DNA of 64,000 nt, from NCBI GenBank assembly GCA_958450325.1, contig OY288246.1:42833619-42897618 (forward strand), given 5' to 3'. The position numbers were made by a program, and so were the translations under genes. The notes under the pieces are model-generated. The model saw only the letters and a program-made list of their open reading frames with translations, made no database searches and was not told the DNA's origin. The number at the start of each line of letters is the position of its first letter. The stretch's first letter is position 1. This stretch comes from Agrostemma githago (taxonomy: Eukaryota; Streptophyta; Magnoliopsida; Caryophyllales; Caryophyllaceae). Shown here one piece after another: positions 31,857-42,669 of this stretch.

Positions 31857-32219
31857 ATAAATATAAAATAAAAAAACGAGAAAGAGAAGGGAGAAAAAGG
31901 GATGACGGGGTTTGATTTATAACCTCAACCTACATGCTTTAGTCTCGGAACACGGACTCGTCTAATAGTGGCTTAGGCATGGGAGCATCGAGATATGCCA
32001 GGTGATGACTTAGGGTGTGTATGATTGGGAAGAGGATGTTGTCGCTCTTTGACGAGTTTTGATCTCGGGACTAATTGTATGTGTATGTGTGTGTAGAGAG
32101 GATGTGAGTGTATAGGTTGAAGAGGGTGGAAATGTAGGGTTGAATGTTGTGTAAATGTGATGGGTGATTGAAAGGTGTATTGTAAGGTTGCAAAAGGTCG
32201 TGAAATGAAGAGGAGTGGG

Positions 32220-32227
32220 TATATATA
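32220..32227 (-). promoter_or_regulatory. TATA box of the T2 3' LTR
   Basis: TATATATA on both strands, about 21 bp from the first palindrome of cassette A. Confidence 0.65.
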
Positions 32228-32248
32228 GACTCGTCCCCGATTTAGGGT

Positions 32249-32350
32249 TACTCGATCGAGTACCCTATGATGTACTCGATCGAGTGGCCTGTTAAGAGGG
32301 TGCCAGTACGGTTTTTTGAGGTCTATTCGATCGAGTGCCCTTGACCGAGT
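32249..32350 (-). repeat. Palindrome cassette A of the T2 3' LTR
   Basis: TACTCGATCGAGTA (32249), TACTCGATCGAGTG (32273), TATTCGATCGAGTG (32324) and a half copy GACCGAGTG near 32343. The minus-strand spacer (CCTCAAAAAACCGTACTGG) matches that of T4 (CCTCAAAAAACGGACCAG). Confidence 0.85.
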
Positions 32351-32744
32351 GTGAGAAGGCCGGATTTGTTATGGTAAGTTGGGATTTGATTTATTTTAAT
32401 TGATTTGATTATTTTAGCTGATTTTGACTTTGTATTTGGACGCATGCATGGCTTGTTTCGTCTCAGATATCGACTTTGACCGGGTTTTTACTCGGTCGCA
32501 AAAAGATGGTTTTATTTTCGGTGACGGTTTTGGCTCAAATTAGTCTTATTTTAATGGAAACGACCCACTAGGCCTGGATTTGAGGTCGGTTTTGAGAGAT
32601 TTGTACTCCGCTAAGTACCCATATCGGATACTATTGATTCTGAGTCCGTATTCGAGTGTATTAAAGCATGTTTACGTCCGATCATCATCGGGTGTTTTGT
32701 TGGAGACTGTTATAGACACAAGCAGTCAAATGCGGGTGTTTACA

Positions 32745-34802
32745 GAGCCCCCACTCTAACTGAGGCTTGGACAAGGCAAAAGTCAGAGTAGCTACCAGGC
32801 CAATCGAGGATTACGACCTGGCAGCCATCCGGTTGGGTCGTTTATAGTCCATTAGACTCGCGTGAATGGCTCGCCAGCCACAAGATAGAAATCAAACTTG
32901 AGTTTTGTCAGCTGGGATAGCTCTGTGGGGACTATCTTTTGAAGTCTTGGGTGTACCTGTATGCATACACATCCCATCATGGATGTAGTATTCCAGGAGA
33001 AACACCACCTCGGGTTTTCCGCTGGGGAGTAAAGGAGTTGCGCGGGGACTTGCTTTTGAAGTCCTGCGTGTACCTGTAGGCAGACACATCCCATCTTAGA
33101 TGTAGTATTCCAGGAGAAACACAACCTTTGATGTTCCGTTGGGAAGCAGAGGTTAGTACCTGAAATGTTAGATACATAGCCAGAAATAACACATATAGCA
33201 GATAGCAAGACAGCACATAGGAAATGCAGTTAGCATCTATAGATTGGCTTGCGCTGGGGAAAAAGGTCTTTGCTTCATTTTGAAATCGAAGTCCTGACAG
33301 CAGCTGAAGTGCTAGGAGAATAGTTTTCAAAATCAAAGGCTTAGAAAAAAAAATTGCAGCTTAATAGACCAAAAGTTTGACCTTGTCGAATAGGATTTTC
33401 TCAAATGGCTAAGTTTTGCAAATTTCAAAGTAAGAATTTGAAGAGAGAGGTATACCGACAAACTAGACTCTGGTTGCTACAGGACGAGTTGACAGACACA
33501 ACTTGGACTCTCGAAGGGGTTGGACCGCGACTCGGTAGGGGGGTGGCCACCTAAGATGACAAGACTCTTAAGTTGCGCTATTCCATAACCTAGGCGAGTG
33601 GCAACACGATCGAACTTCAAAATGGGAAGGATGTGTTATACGGGGATTGCTGTAGTCTGTAACGAGACTGTACGACCGGACTTAGTAGTAACAATGTTGT
33701 AGTCTAGCTAGTGCTCTTTTGAATTTTTGGTTTTGGGGCATATTCCCAAGGTGGGTGTCGCTTCGAGTCCCTGACGGATTCTTTTCTTCGACTGAGTCGA
33801 GTACTAGGATGCTCTATGGAAAGGAGGCTAGTTTTTTAAAGTCTTTTGGATTTTGTGAGTGGATGGAAACTTTTGTATAAGAGAAGCCCCAAGGACGACA
33901 AAGCTAACTGTCGAGAACGTGACAGCGTCGTCACAGGAATGATAGTGCTTTTGAATTTATGTCAATGTGGGTGGTTGTGCCTTTGTTGAAAGGCTGCCTA
34001 TGTATTCACGTGTAGTGAAATCAAACCAAGCCGTTGTTCGGGGGATTGAAAGATATGTAATGGTGCCTAGTTTATTAGGGCTTTATGTGTAACTAGCCAT
34101 AGTGATGGTGTAGGCTAGGTGCATTCCCAACGATGTCTTGATTAAAGGGCTAGAACGGTTAGGATGTTGATCCTGTGACTCTGAGCATTCTTCGGGGTAG
34201 CCCCCAGAGGTGGTGTGAACTATTTGGGGATCGAAAGATTTGAAAATCGAAATGAAATTTTGAAAATCGAAAGGGGATCAAAAATTCGAATATTAAAATG
34301 GACAGCATGTCGGCTAGAAAATAGGTTGTTTTGAGTCAAAACCTAAGTCTAAATTTTGGTAGCATTCCGAGTTTTTGGAAATTGGATGTTTTAGAAATAT
34401 GCATTTTGAAATGATGGTTTTTGAAAAGTGACACAGAAACCAGGTAGCAAGTAATCAAACAAGCATTATGACGACAACATTTATGCTTTATACTAAGTCT
34501 CGGTCGGTCAAAATAAGGTCTATACCAACACTGATGGCTCTTTCGTAAATCAGGACGGTCTTCCTAAGCCGAATTAGACTTAGAACATTCCGTAAAATCC
34601 ATACGAATTCGGCCATAGATGTTTTTGGCGCACCCATGTAGGAATGCACCGCGGTATATTGGGACGTCAGTCACAAGTAACCGGCCCGAGAAAAATTGGG
34701 GTTATGCATGAACCATCGAACTAAAATGCGTACTTTAGTAACCGATCGATTTATTTTCGAGTCTCACCCTGTGAATCTTGATGACAAGTGGTACATCAGG
34801 TA
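32745..34802 (-). other. T2 internal region (polypurine tract, 3' UTR remnant, leader)
   Basis: Starts with the polypurine tract (32745-32757), then subrepeats (32895-33160, two units with GTACCTGTA and ATCCCATC.TGGATGTAGTATTCCAGGAG words). Next come sequences shared with T4 62100-62620 and the leader. No gag or pol sequence is recognisable. Confidence 0.7.
33971..34040 (+). other. Conserved non-coding block, T2 copy
   Basis: GTGGTTGTGCCTTTGTTGAAAG, then GGCTGCCTATGTATTCACG (short quotations), matching 9303-9369 and 62283-62350. The stem CCTTT/AAAGG is kept. Confidence 0.6.
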
Positions 34803-34820
34803 TCCACAGTGGAGTCGCCA
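34803..34820 (-). other. T2 primer binding site
   Basis: TGGCGACTCCACTGTGGA on the minus strand, 3 nt inside the 5' LTR end. Confidence 0.8.
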
Positions 34821-34823
34821 GAT

Positions 34824-36635
34824 TTTGGACATGGCAAAGTCCACCTCAACGCGGCCACAGGCAGGTTTGGGTAGGCGAATGAATCTCGTGATGAGATTGT
34901 TCTCGGATTTAGATTTAAATTGAAGTTGGAGTTGCCACCGAACATTGTGGGAGTTCGGACCCATTCGAACGCACTCTAGACTTAGGCATATCGTTCACAA
35001 AGCACGGCTTGCCTTATAGTACTAGATCTTGTGGTCTTCATCAAGCATAACGATACCGATGTCAAATTATCGAGTATCGTATATCGAATGACTCTCGTTG
35101 CCAATGGTTTTGGGCGTCCGGAAACCAAAGGTTCTGAATAAGGGGTGAAGGTATGTGTTGGGAAGCTCACGAAGGACACCCAACCCCACCCGCACATAGC
35201 GGCCTCTACTAAGATATCGATTGGTGTTTAAGTACGCGCGTTAGTAAGATGGTGAAATGTTATGACAAACATTGTTTTATGCTAGACATGTGAATTTGTA
35301 TGTTCACTACGTCATTTAATGCATCTTTAGAACTTGTCGGAGTTGAATTTAGCATGTGGGTTCATTTAAAAGTGATAAATGTCACGTAATGAATTACATA
35401 ACTTGAAAATAGAGATTACAAGTTACACGGGCGGAGTACAACCCAGAATTCACAATACAACAAGTAATTATAATATCGAGTTAGAAACGGTAATGTAAAC
35501 TATATACAGACTTGTAAATAGAAATGAAAACCGAAACCATAAACCGAAAGATTGGACAGACTCCAATCAGTTACGCATTATGTTGCATACTGATCGGAGG
35601 ACAGAGGTTTAGGCTCGCGAGCCCGTGCGACCTGGAAGCCAGGCGCAGGGAGCTCGGCGTCCCAGCCTTTAGACGTCTGCATTGGGGCGCCCAAACCAGC
35701 AGCGTACGGGACCAAACCGTGATGCTAGCTTGATCCTGAGGCCTCGAAGTCTGGTCCCGACTTATCCTAGTGAAATATGATTGCCTTCATTTATCGAATA
35801 TTGAGTCCGACTAGAGAGTCGTCGATATACGATTAACATCGAGAGGCGTTCACTCAAAGTCGTAAAGGGAAGATGATGATAGATTGAAAATAGACACGAA
35901 ATGTGGGTTTTAAAAGAAAACAAGCGATAGATTGACACGTGCTGACTAATGTCGCAAATATAATTCCCTAAGTGAAACTTGTATCGTTGTTTGACTATTT
36001 TAGTAGTCCACGATACCTCGTTTTGGCCTTCAATGGGTGTTTGTTCCTAATTATCCCGATTTATGATATAGATCGAATGTATCGAATTAATACGAATATC
36101 GGAGCCCTCCATATCACGACGTCGTTGTTGGGTCTTGTGGACCCTACGACGCTCGGATTGACGTCATTAGCTTTCGTATTAATTCGATTCTCAATGGCTC
36201 TTTTTGCGCGACATTCGATAATAGAATCAACATTGAACGTTTAGAGCGACGCTTACAAATGACATTGAAAACATACAACGAAGGTTTTCGCGATCGTGTC
36301 ATAACCCAAAGATCAGGCGCCTGCCTTGGGGCGCCCTGACCTCCAGGCGCCTGGGATGGGGCACCTCAATTGTGAGGCGCCACCACCCTAGTGCCCTATC
36401 TGGTGGTTATGCGGACTTTGGGCAGATTCAATTATCGAATGTGTTCGATTGAAAGGATCGATTCGTCACAGCGAATGTTAAATCCTTTGCACTATTGACA
36501 TCGTCGTTTGGCCATTAGGCCTACGGCGTTAAGACGGCGTCATTGGATATTCGCTCGAAACTAATTAACAACTCATAAATGCAAACATTAGGTCCTTTGC
36601 ATTTCGGCATCGTAGTTTGACCATTTCGGCCGAGG
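34824..36635 (-). repeat. T2 5' LTR (truncated)
   Basis: The left end TTTGGACATGGCAAAGTCC is a decayed form of TGTGGACATGACATAGGTC. The U5 hairpin is at 35106-35126. It has GGCGCC palindromes (35665-35700, 36314-36383) where the 3' LTR has CTCGATCGAG ones. It breaks off near 36635 before the U3 start. Confidence 0.7.
36314..36383 (-). repeat. Four-copy GGCGCC palindrome cluster
   Basis: CAGGCGCCTG (36314), GGGCGCCC (36328), CCAGGCGCCTGG (36343-36354) and GAGGCGCCAC (36374), with CTCAATTGTGAG between the last two. Confidence 0.75.
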
Positions 36636-36795
36636 AATGATGCTCAGTTGTGTCAGGTATGCAAAGAGTTGAGGGGTTTCTTGCAATGATTACCCTTCTT
36701 TGCTCGGTGGATTTTCGGGAAACGTGAAGACTTTGTGATTGGTGGTTTCCCCTTCCAGGGCGGTTGGGACACCATTTAATGCTGTGTTTCACTTG

Positions 36796-36803
36796 TATAA
36801 ATT
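36796..36803 (+). promoter_or_regulatory. TATA box upstream of the 195-codon ORF
   Basis: TATAAATT about 64 bp before the ATG at 36867, with a pyrimidine-rich leader. Confidence 0.5.
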
Positions 36804-36866
36804 CCAGCTTTTCTTGCCATTTTCGTTTAACTCATCCTCAATCCTTCCACTTCTCTCTGTTGAATT

Positions 36867-37451
36867 ATGGTTTGGATCAAAAAGTCCATTACTCGCCATG
36901 GAGTTCGTACTGTCACCTTTCTTTTCAGAGGATTTTGGAGACTCCAGTATGCTCGGGCGGCTTACCGGGCCATCTGCCGCAGCCGTCGTTCACGGCCACA
37001 CCTCCGTCGGAATGGTCGGAAAGCTTCCATCAGAGCGGGCAAGCGCCCCAAGAGATCTTCGCCTCCTACTGCTTCCAGATTTAGGCGCTGTCCTCAGGGA
37101 GGTGGGTGCTTTGATCGGGGATGCCACGAATGTTTCCCGTTGCTGCACCCTGAACAATTTGACCCCGACTGCTCTGATGCAGATTCTTCCCTGGGGTCAG
37201 GCCCCTCTTCTCTTGTGAAGAGAACAGGTTGTCGTACTTGTGATGAATCCCAGGTTGTTCCCTATGGCTGGGATTGGGATGACAGTAGCCGAGACTCCGA
37301 AAACAGTGAGGGTCTAGGCTGTTTGAGCGACAGGGATGAGGATGGACTCCCTGATGACCCTTTCAAGGACTCCCCAGACTGGGATTGGGGATCGGACTTC
37401 GGGGGTCAAAGTAGCCCTGGAGATCATTCTCCAGATTTAGATGATGATTAG
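36867..37451 (+). CDS. Small antisense ORF of T3, unknown function
   Basis: 194 residues, ATG start, intact. The N-terminal 70 residues are strongly basic (ICRSRRSRPHLRRNGRKAS, KRPKRSS); a Cys-containing middle follows (CPQGGGCFDRGCHEC, CSD, CRTCDE). The C-terminal 60 residues are acidic (DWDDSSRDSENSEG, DRDEDGLPDD, PDLDDD). It lies upstream of, and in the same direction as, the larger antisense gene, with its own TATA and an A/T-rich 3' region (37500-37600). I recognise no family. A nucleic-acid-binding role would fit the basic half but is a guess. It could also be part of a longer spliced gene. Confidence 0.5.
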   Translation: MVWIKKSITRHGVRTVTFLFRGFWRLQYARAAYRAICRSRRSRPHLRRNGRKASIRAGKRPKRSSPPTASRFRRCPQGGGCFDRGCHECFPLLHPEQFDPDCSDADSSLGSGPSSLVKRTGCRTCDESQVVPYGWDWDDSSRDSENSEGLGCLSDRDEDGLPDDPFKDSPDWDWGSDFGGQSSPGDHSPDLDDD

Positions 37452-37785
37452 GCCTGCTTAGCCGGGCATAGGTGCGTCGAGCCGGAAATTTAGGCTCTTA
37501 TGTATTTTCTTGTGTATTTTTTTTTTACTTGCCTGGCATGATATGTAACCTGCCCATTTTCCATTAAGGCTAATGAAAAAAAATCCGAGCGACTTGGCTA
37601 TTCTCTTTGTTTCTCTTTTTTTTTGCGGGGATGACGTTGCCAGTCGACTATTCCTCTGACACTTTTTGCCTTTTCGAGGCCCTTCTTGGGAAGGGGTGAG
37701 CAGCTTGTGTTTAGCGCGTGACACGTGGGGTAGGTTATTGGGGATGTCTTGTCAAAGAGGTGGCCTTTTAGGCTTCCTAGGCTCT

Positions 37786-37792
37786 TATATAA
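37786..37792 (+). promoter_or_regulatory. TATA box of the T3 antisense gene
   Basis: TATATAA in GCTCTTATATAAGCCCC, about 215 bp upstream of the ATG at 38003. Confidence 0.55.
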
Positions 37793-38002
37793 GCCCCTCT
37801 CCTCTTTCATTTCCTTCTTTTACACTTTTCAAAATTCGTAACTTCTCTCATACTCCCAAATCGTCCTCGTTGCTAAGAACTTTGTGAGGTCAAGAAGTGT
37901 CTACTGTCACATTTTCCGGCGACGACCGACATTCTAGGATAGAATCTTTCTTTGAATCTTCGTCTTCTTTCCCTTTCATCGGTACTTTTCTTCATATCCA
38001 GT

Positions 38003-40350
38003 ATGTCTCGAGTCCGCGCTTTTTCTTTTGGTTCTTTACTGGGGAGGTATGAAGGTGGAGACGGGGATAGGCGCGATTTAGCCTCCTCTTCTGGGGTTGG
38101 ACCCAGGGAAGAAGAGGATCTTGACAGGGGGGAGGGTGCTGAATCACCTGAACCCGCTCCTTTTGACGTTGTTGACTCTGATAATGAGGCCCTGGAAGTA
38201 GACCCTTCCAGGATTGCCGGCCCCCTCATCCGTAGGGAGAGGGGGAAAACTTACTATTTGGATAAGAAGAAATACTTAGTTCCCTTAAAGACCTACCCCG
38301 AGGCCAAGAATAGGGACTTGATCCTAGAAAGCAATGCTGCCGAGGAAATTGAAAAGTTCTATAATTTTGGGGAAGGGTACACTGTCGTAGTCCCGGGGGA
38401 AAAGGACACGGTATGCTGCCCCCCGGAGGGTTGTGTGGCTGTTTATCACAAGGCTTTAGAATTTGGCCTGCGATTCCCTCTTCATCCCTTCCTGGAGGAA
38501 ACCTTCTGGAGGATGAATGTTGCTATAGCTCAGGTGACTGCCTCAGCTATTAGGTCCTTGATAACTTACACTTGGACCTGTCTTTTCCATGGCGAGGGGC
38601 CTTACATTGATGCCCTTCGCTTCATGGTTGGTCTTCAAATGGTATCTTCGTCAGGGGGGGACGGTTCCCCTGGTTATTGGTCCCTGCAGAGACAGAAGAA
38701 GTACGCCCTGGTCTGGCCGGCTTTGAGCAGCCTGAAAGACTAGAAAAATAATTTCTTGTACGTACATAGCGCGTCAGGGTGGAGGATTCCTAGGCATTTT
38801 AGGAACCATGTTCACACCCGTATGGAAACCCGTGAAGAGTACCACCCAGGTGTCGGGGGGAAGGCCCTGGAGGTTAAGCTGAGTCCGAAGGAAGAGATTT
38901 TAATCAAGAAGTTTGAAATTGTCGCGGATAAATCCGGTGCCTTTGGCCCTGCTTTCTGGCTCCCTCTTGCGGAGCTTATAACCACAGACGAGTATTTGCT
39001 CCCCTTGGGCCTAATCACTAGCCGTGAAGGTAGTTCTGGGGGGGCCTTTGCTGGCGCGATTTTTCTAAGATTTCTTATTCCTTCGCTTTTTAACTGACTG
39101 CCCTTTTTTCTCTTGCAGACTTTGCTTCTCGCCGTTGAACAAGGAGGCAAGTTAAGAGGTTAGGTTTGAGTGAGGAGTTTGTCGTCCTTTCCAAGCGCCC
39201 CTTCCTCCCTTCAAATTTCAAGAAAGGGGCGAAAAGCTTGATGAAGCTTGTAAAGGATTTCGCTGCTGGTAGGAGGCTGCCTCTCCCTCCCCGACTGCCG
39301 TCAGTAAAGCCGACAACCCCTTCCCCCAGTATCCATGAAGGGGAAGCGGAGGTCACTTCAGGGGCCACCCCCTCCCCAGGTCAGAAGCAGGGCGTCTCTC
39401 CAGCCGGGACCCGAACTTCTCAGGGATCGCACCCTGTGAATTCAGAGGGGACTGGGGAGAGTGTTCCTTTGGAGCCGAGAAAGAAGAGGGGTAGGGAGCC
39501 TTCAGAAGCTGATGTGGTGGATTTGGAGGCGGAGGTTGCTTCCCCTGAAGCAAAGCGCCCTGCACGTGAACTTCCGAGCATTCCTTTTCCAGAGGAGAAC
39601 ACGGAGTTCCATTATACTGCTGGTGATAGTGTGGACGTATCGGGCCTGCTTTCCGACTCTGGCGTCGTCTTGCCTGACCGCCTTACCAAGTCCGTGACTT
39701 CAACTTCTCACCAGGTGCTCCAATATATCCAGCGTACCTCCAAGGTTTTGCTGGCGTCTGCCGAGCTGGCGGCTCTCAGCCGTCTGAGTGATGAAGAATT
39801 GACCGTCACACCAGGGGCTTCTCCTCCTGACCGCCTGGCTATGGTGGAGAGGGACATAACTTTAATAAACAACTTAAAAGAGAAGCTGGCTAGACAGGAG
39901 GGTGAGCTGGAGGAGGCAAAGGACCAGGCTGGTCAATGGAAACTTCAGGGAGAGAGAGCTATGAGGGAAGTAGCCAAGCTGGAAGATGATCTGAAGGAGA
40001 GCCGTTTGTCAATGGAGCAGGCTACCCTTTCTCTGGCTGAGATGGGTCACCTAAAAGGAAAAGTAGCTGATTTGGAGGAGCAACTATCCAGAGCTGACTC
40101 GGCCTTTGGGCAGGCCAAGGGAGAGTGGAAGAAAGAAAAAGAGGCCCTTGCGGAGGAGACCGAGGCTGCGGTGGATGCAAGCTTCGTGAGTGGTGCCAAC
40201 TCTTCCCTGGAGTTGGTGATGGAGGTGATTGGGGAAATGTTCCCTGCGTTTGATGAAGAGGCTTTCCGGAGTCTCTACTCTGCTAAGAATGAGGCTCGGG
40301 CGGCCAGACCACCTGAGGCAGCTGCCGGCCCAAGCCAGGATGCTCCATGA
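38003..40350 (+). pseudogene. T3 antisense gene: putative Transposase_28-like protein with coiled-coil tail
   Basis: The ATG at 38003 (MSRVRAFSFGSLLGRYEGG) opens a frame opposite to gag-pol. Around residues 140-200 EFGLRFPLHPFLEETFWRMN and the preceding CCPPEGCVAVYHKAL match the N-terminal pattern of the 'putative gypsy type transposon' family (PF04195) as I know it. A TAG at 38741-38743 replaces the Trp expected in SLKDWKN. After an 88-nt intron (39030-39118) the frame goes on, with a TGA (probably from CGA) near 39135. It reaches a Pro/Ser-rich section and a long Glu/Lys coiled coil (NNLKEKLARQEGELEEAKDQ, about 39870-40160). Stop at 40348-40350. Function unknown; the two stops make it a pseudogene. 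Confidence 0.65.
39030..39118 (+). other. Probable intron in the T3 antisense gene
   Basis: GAAG|GTAGTT donor and TTTTCTCTTGCAG|ACT acceptor with TAACTGAC as a possible branch site. Splicing joins the upstream frame to the downstream coiled-coil frame. Confidence 0.65.
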
Positions 40351-40514
40351 TGCTTATCCTTTCTTGTAATAGCCTTACTCTCTGCGCTGAGCCTTTGTTA
40401 TGGCCAGTTGTCTGTAATATCTATTCTTCCGGATCTTTGCCTTAGTTGTTTTGTAAAAACTTTCTACTCTTCATGGGTTTTGTTATGGAATGCCTTTCCT
40501 TTGTTTTAGTCTGC

Positions 40515-40990
40515 TTCTTTTACGTTTTTTATACATGGTTGGGGGAATTGCCCCCAGTCCTTGTTAGCTGTGCGTAGCCTGGCCTGTCCCTGGCCTCTGC
40601 TCGGAGTTCAGGGGGCCTGCCCCCTGCCTGCCCAGAGGTAGGCAGGGAAGGTTTTTGCGTTTTTTATACAAGGTTGGGGGGAATTGCCCCCAGTCCTTGT
40701 TAGCTGTGCGTAGCCTGGCCTGTCCCTAGCCTCTGCTCGGGGTCCGGGGGGCCTGCCCCCTGCCTGCCCAGAGGTAGGCAGGGAAGGCTTTTGCGTTTTT
40801 TTTATACAAGGTTGGGGGGAATTGCCCCCAGTCCTTGTCAGTCGTGCGTAGCCTGGCCTGTCCCTGGCCTCTGCTTGGAATCCAGGGGGCTTGCTCCCTG
40901 CCTGCCCAGAGGCAGGCAGGGAGGGCTTTTGCGTTTTTTATACAAGGTTGGGGGAATTGCCCCCAGTCCTTGTTAGTTGTGTGTGGCCTG
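40515..40990. repeat. Tandem array, unit about 137 bp, 3.5 copies
   Basis: Each unit starts near TTGCGTTTTTTATACAAGG (40655, 40791, 40929; a first, more diverged copy near 40518). It contains GGGGGAATTGCCCCC, AGGGGGCCTGCCCCCT and a CTGCCT..AGGCAG inverted repeat. It lies between integrase and the antisense gene, in the hypervariable 3' region typical of Tat elements. Confidence 0.9.
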
Positions 40991-41353
40991 TATCCTTCCT
41001 GCTTGGGGATAGGTAGCGGTTTCAAAGTTTTTGTTGGGGTGTCCCTTTTTCTTGGTTCTGGCAACAGGGGGGCCTCCCCCTATTGCCCCCTGCTCGTTTG
41101 TGTGTGAGAGTGCAAGCTTAAACAGACAACGAGTATGAATTCTTGAGTGTTATAGAAATTTCGTTAAAACATAAGATTGGTCGGAGTCGTCGACATTTCT
41201 TTTTGATCGTCCTCCGCCAGTATTTATTTCTATGGACGTGATTTCCTTAAGGCTTAGTTATACATAGTATCTTTTTAGGGTGTCGGCGTTCCAGTGTGCG
41301 TTCAGCTCTTGGCCTGCTGGGTTGGCGATTTTGTACGTGCCTGTTCCCAAGAT

Positions 41354-42669
41354 CTAGGTCACTTGGTATGGACCTTCCCAGTTGGCGCTTAGTTTGCCGT
41401 GTTCTCTAGATTTTCCGACAGCCTGTGTCTTCCTTAGTACTAGGTCGCCTACCTGAAATCTTCTCTCATGCACCCTTTTGTTGTACGCTTTTCTCATTCT
41501 TTGCTGGTAGGCTGCTATGTTGGTGCTGGCCTCCTCCCTGACTTCGTGGACCAGGTCAAGAGCTTCGGCCATTGCTTCGTCGTTGTCAGCCTGGTTGTAT
41601 TGCTGAGATCGCAGGGTAGGAATTCGCACTTCGATGGGTAGCAGAGCCTCTGCTCCATATACCAAACAAAAGGGTGTCTGTCCTGTTGGCTCTTTTCTGG
41701 TGGTCCTTATTGACCATAGGATGCTTGGTAGCTCATCCGCCCATCTTCCCTTGAGGTCATCTACCATTTTTCTGAGTCCGTTTAAGATCTGTTTGTTTGC
41801 GGCCTCGGCCTGCCCATTGGTCTGGGGGTGGCAGACGGCGGAATAGGCGACGGCTATCCCATGCGCCTCCAGCCAGGTTCTTAGGGGATCATTATCAAAC
41901 TGCCTTCCATGGTCAAATTCCAATGTTTTCGGAAGGCCAAATCTGGTTATAATGTTCCTCCATATGACCTTCCTGACCGTCGGCTCGGTGATGTTTGGGA
42001 CTGCTTCAGCTTCAACCCACTTTGTGAAGTAGTCTATCCCCACGATCAGAAATTTTTGTCCCCCTGTAGCTGTGGTAAAGGGACCCAGTATGTCCATCCC
42101 CCATTGGGCGAAAGGAATGGAAGACAAAATCGGCCTGAGTTCTTGGGCTGGGACATGGATTGATGGAGCGAAGAGTTGGCATTTTCTGCATTTTTGGGTT
42201 AGGCTCCTGGCATCTGCTAGCATGGTAGGCCAGTAGTAGCCCGCCCTTAGAGCTTTGTGGGCCAATGACCTTCCTCTAATGTGATGTCCGCATATCCCTG
42301 AGTGGATGTCCTCTAGAACTTCCGCGGCCTGGTCTGCCCCTAGGCATCTGAGCAGGGGGTAAGTGAAAGATTTCTTGTAGAGCTCTCCGCCAATGATTAT
42401 GAACCAGGCCGCTTTGGCTTGTATTTTCTTTTTCTGTACCGGATCAGGTGGTAGGATGTTGTATCTTTTGAACTTAATGAGGGGGGTCATCCAGTTTTCC
42501 TGTCCCTCCTCAGTGGTGCTGACTGCCTGACAGGGAGTGGTGGACTTCTCATGCATAACATCAACCCAAACTGACCTCCTTATGTCTTGCAGGCTGGAGC
42601 TAGCCAGCTTTGACAGAGCGTCAGCCCGATTATTCTGTGATCGGGGTATTTGCCAGATTTCATAGGACT
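41354..42669 (-). pseudogene. T3 integrase (with the last RNase H motif at its start)
   Basis: The first 115 bases on the minus strand carry the end of the second RNase H in this frame (PRSQNNRADALSKLAS). The integrase has the HHCC finger (HSGICGHH..., CRKCQ) and the core residues D (WGMDILG), D (LEFDHGRQF) and E (NGQAEAANK), then GPY (NWEGPYQVT) just before the TAG. The open part starts at Met 42556. A small deletion with frame change near 42670 separates it from RT-RNase H. Otherwise the 400-codon domain is intact. Confidence 0.9.

Larger units (their letters stand above)
29802..32744 (-). repeat. T2 3' LTR
   Basis: On the minus strand it begins TGTAAACACCCGC and ends GTCATGTCCACA; 2943 bp including a MITE and a LINE tail. 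U5 hairpin at 30085-30105, palindrome cassettes at 30944-31031 and 32249-32350, TATA at 32220-32227, CATGTAGG block at 31919-31940. Confidence 0.85.
29802..36635 (-). mobile_element. T2: coding-free Tat-clade derivative
   Basis: 3' LTR (29802-32744), polypurine tract, a 2.1-kb internal region and PBS (34803-34820), then a 5' LTR broken at about 36635. gag and pol are absent, as in large retrotransposon derivatives moved by related elements. The two LTRs differ in palindrome core and are much less alike than those of T1, which points to recombination. Confidence 0.75.

Noticed and set aside
40726..41107. ORFs on both strands over the tandem array
   Set aside because: The open frames follow from the GC-rich 137-bp repeat unit; the peptides simply repeat.
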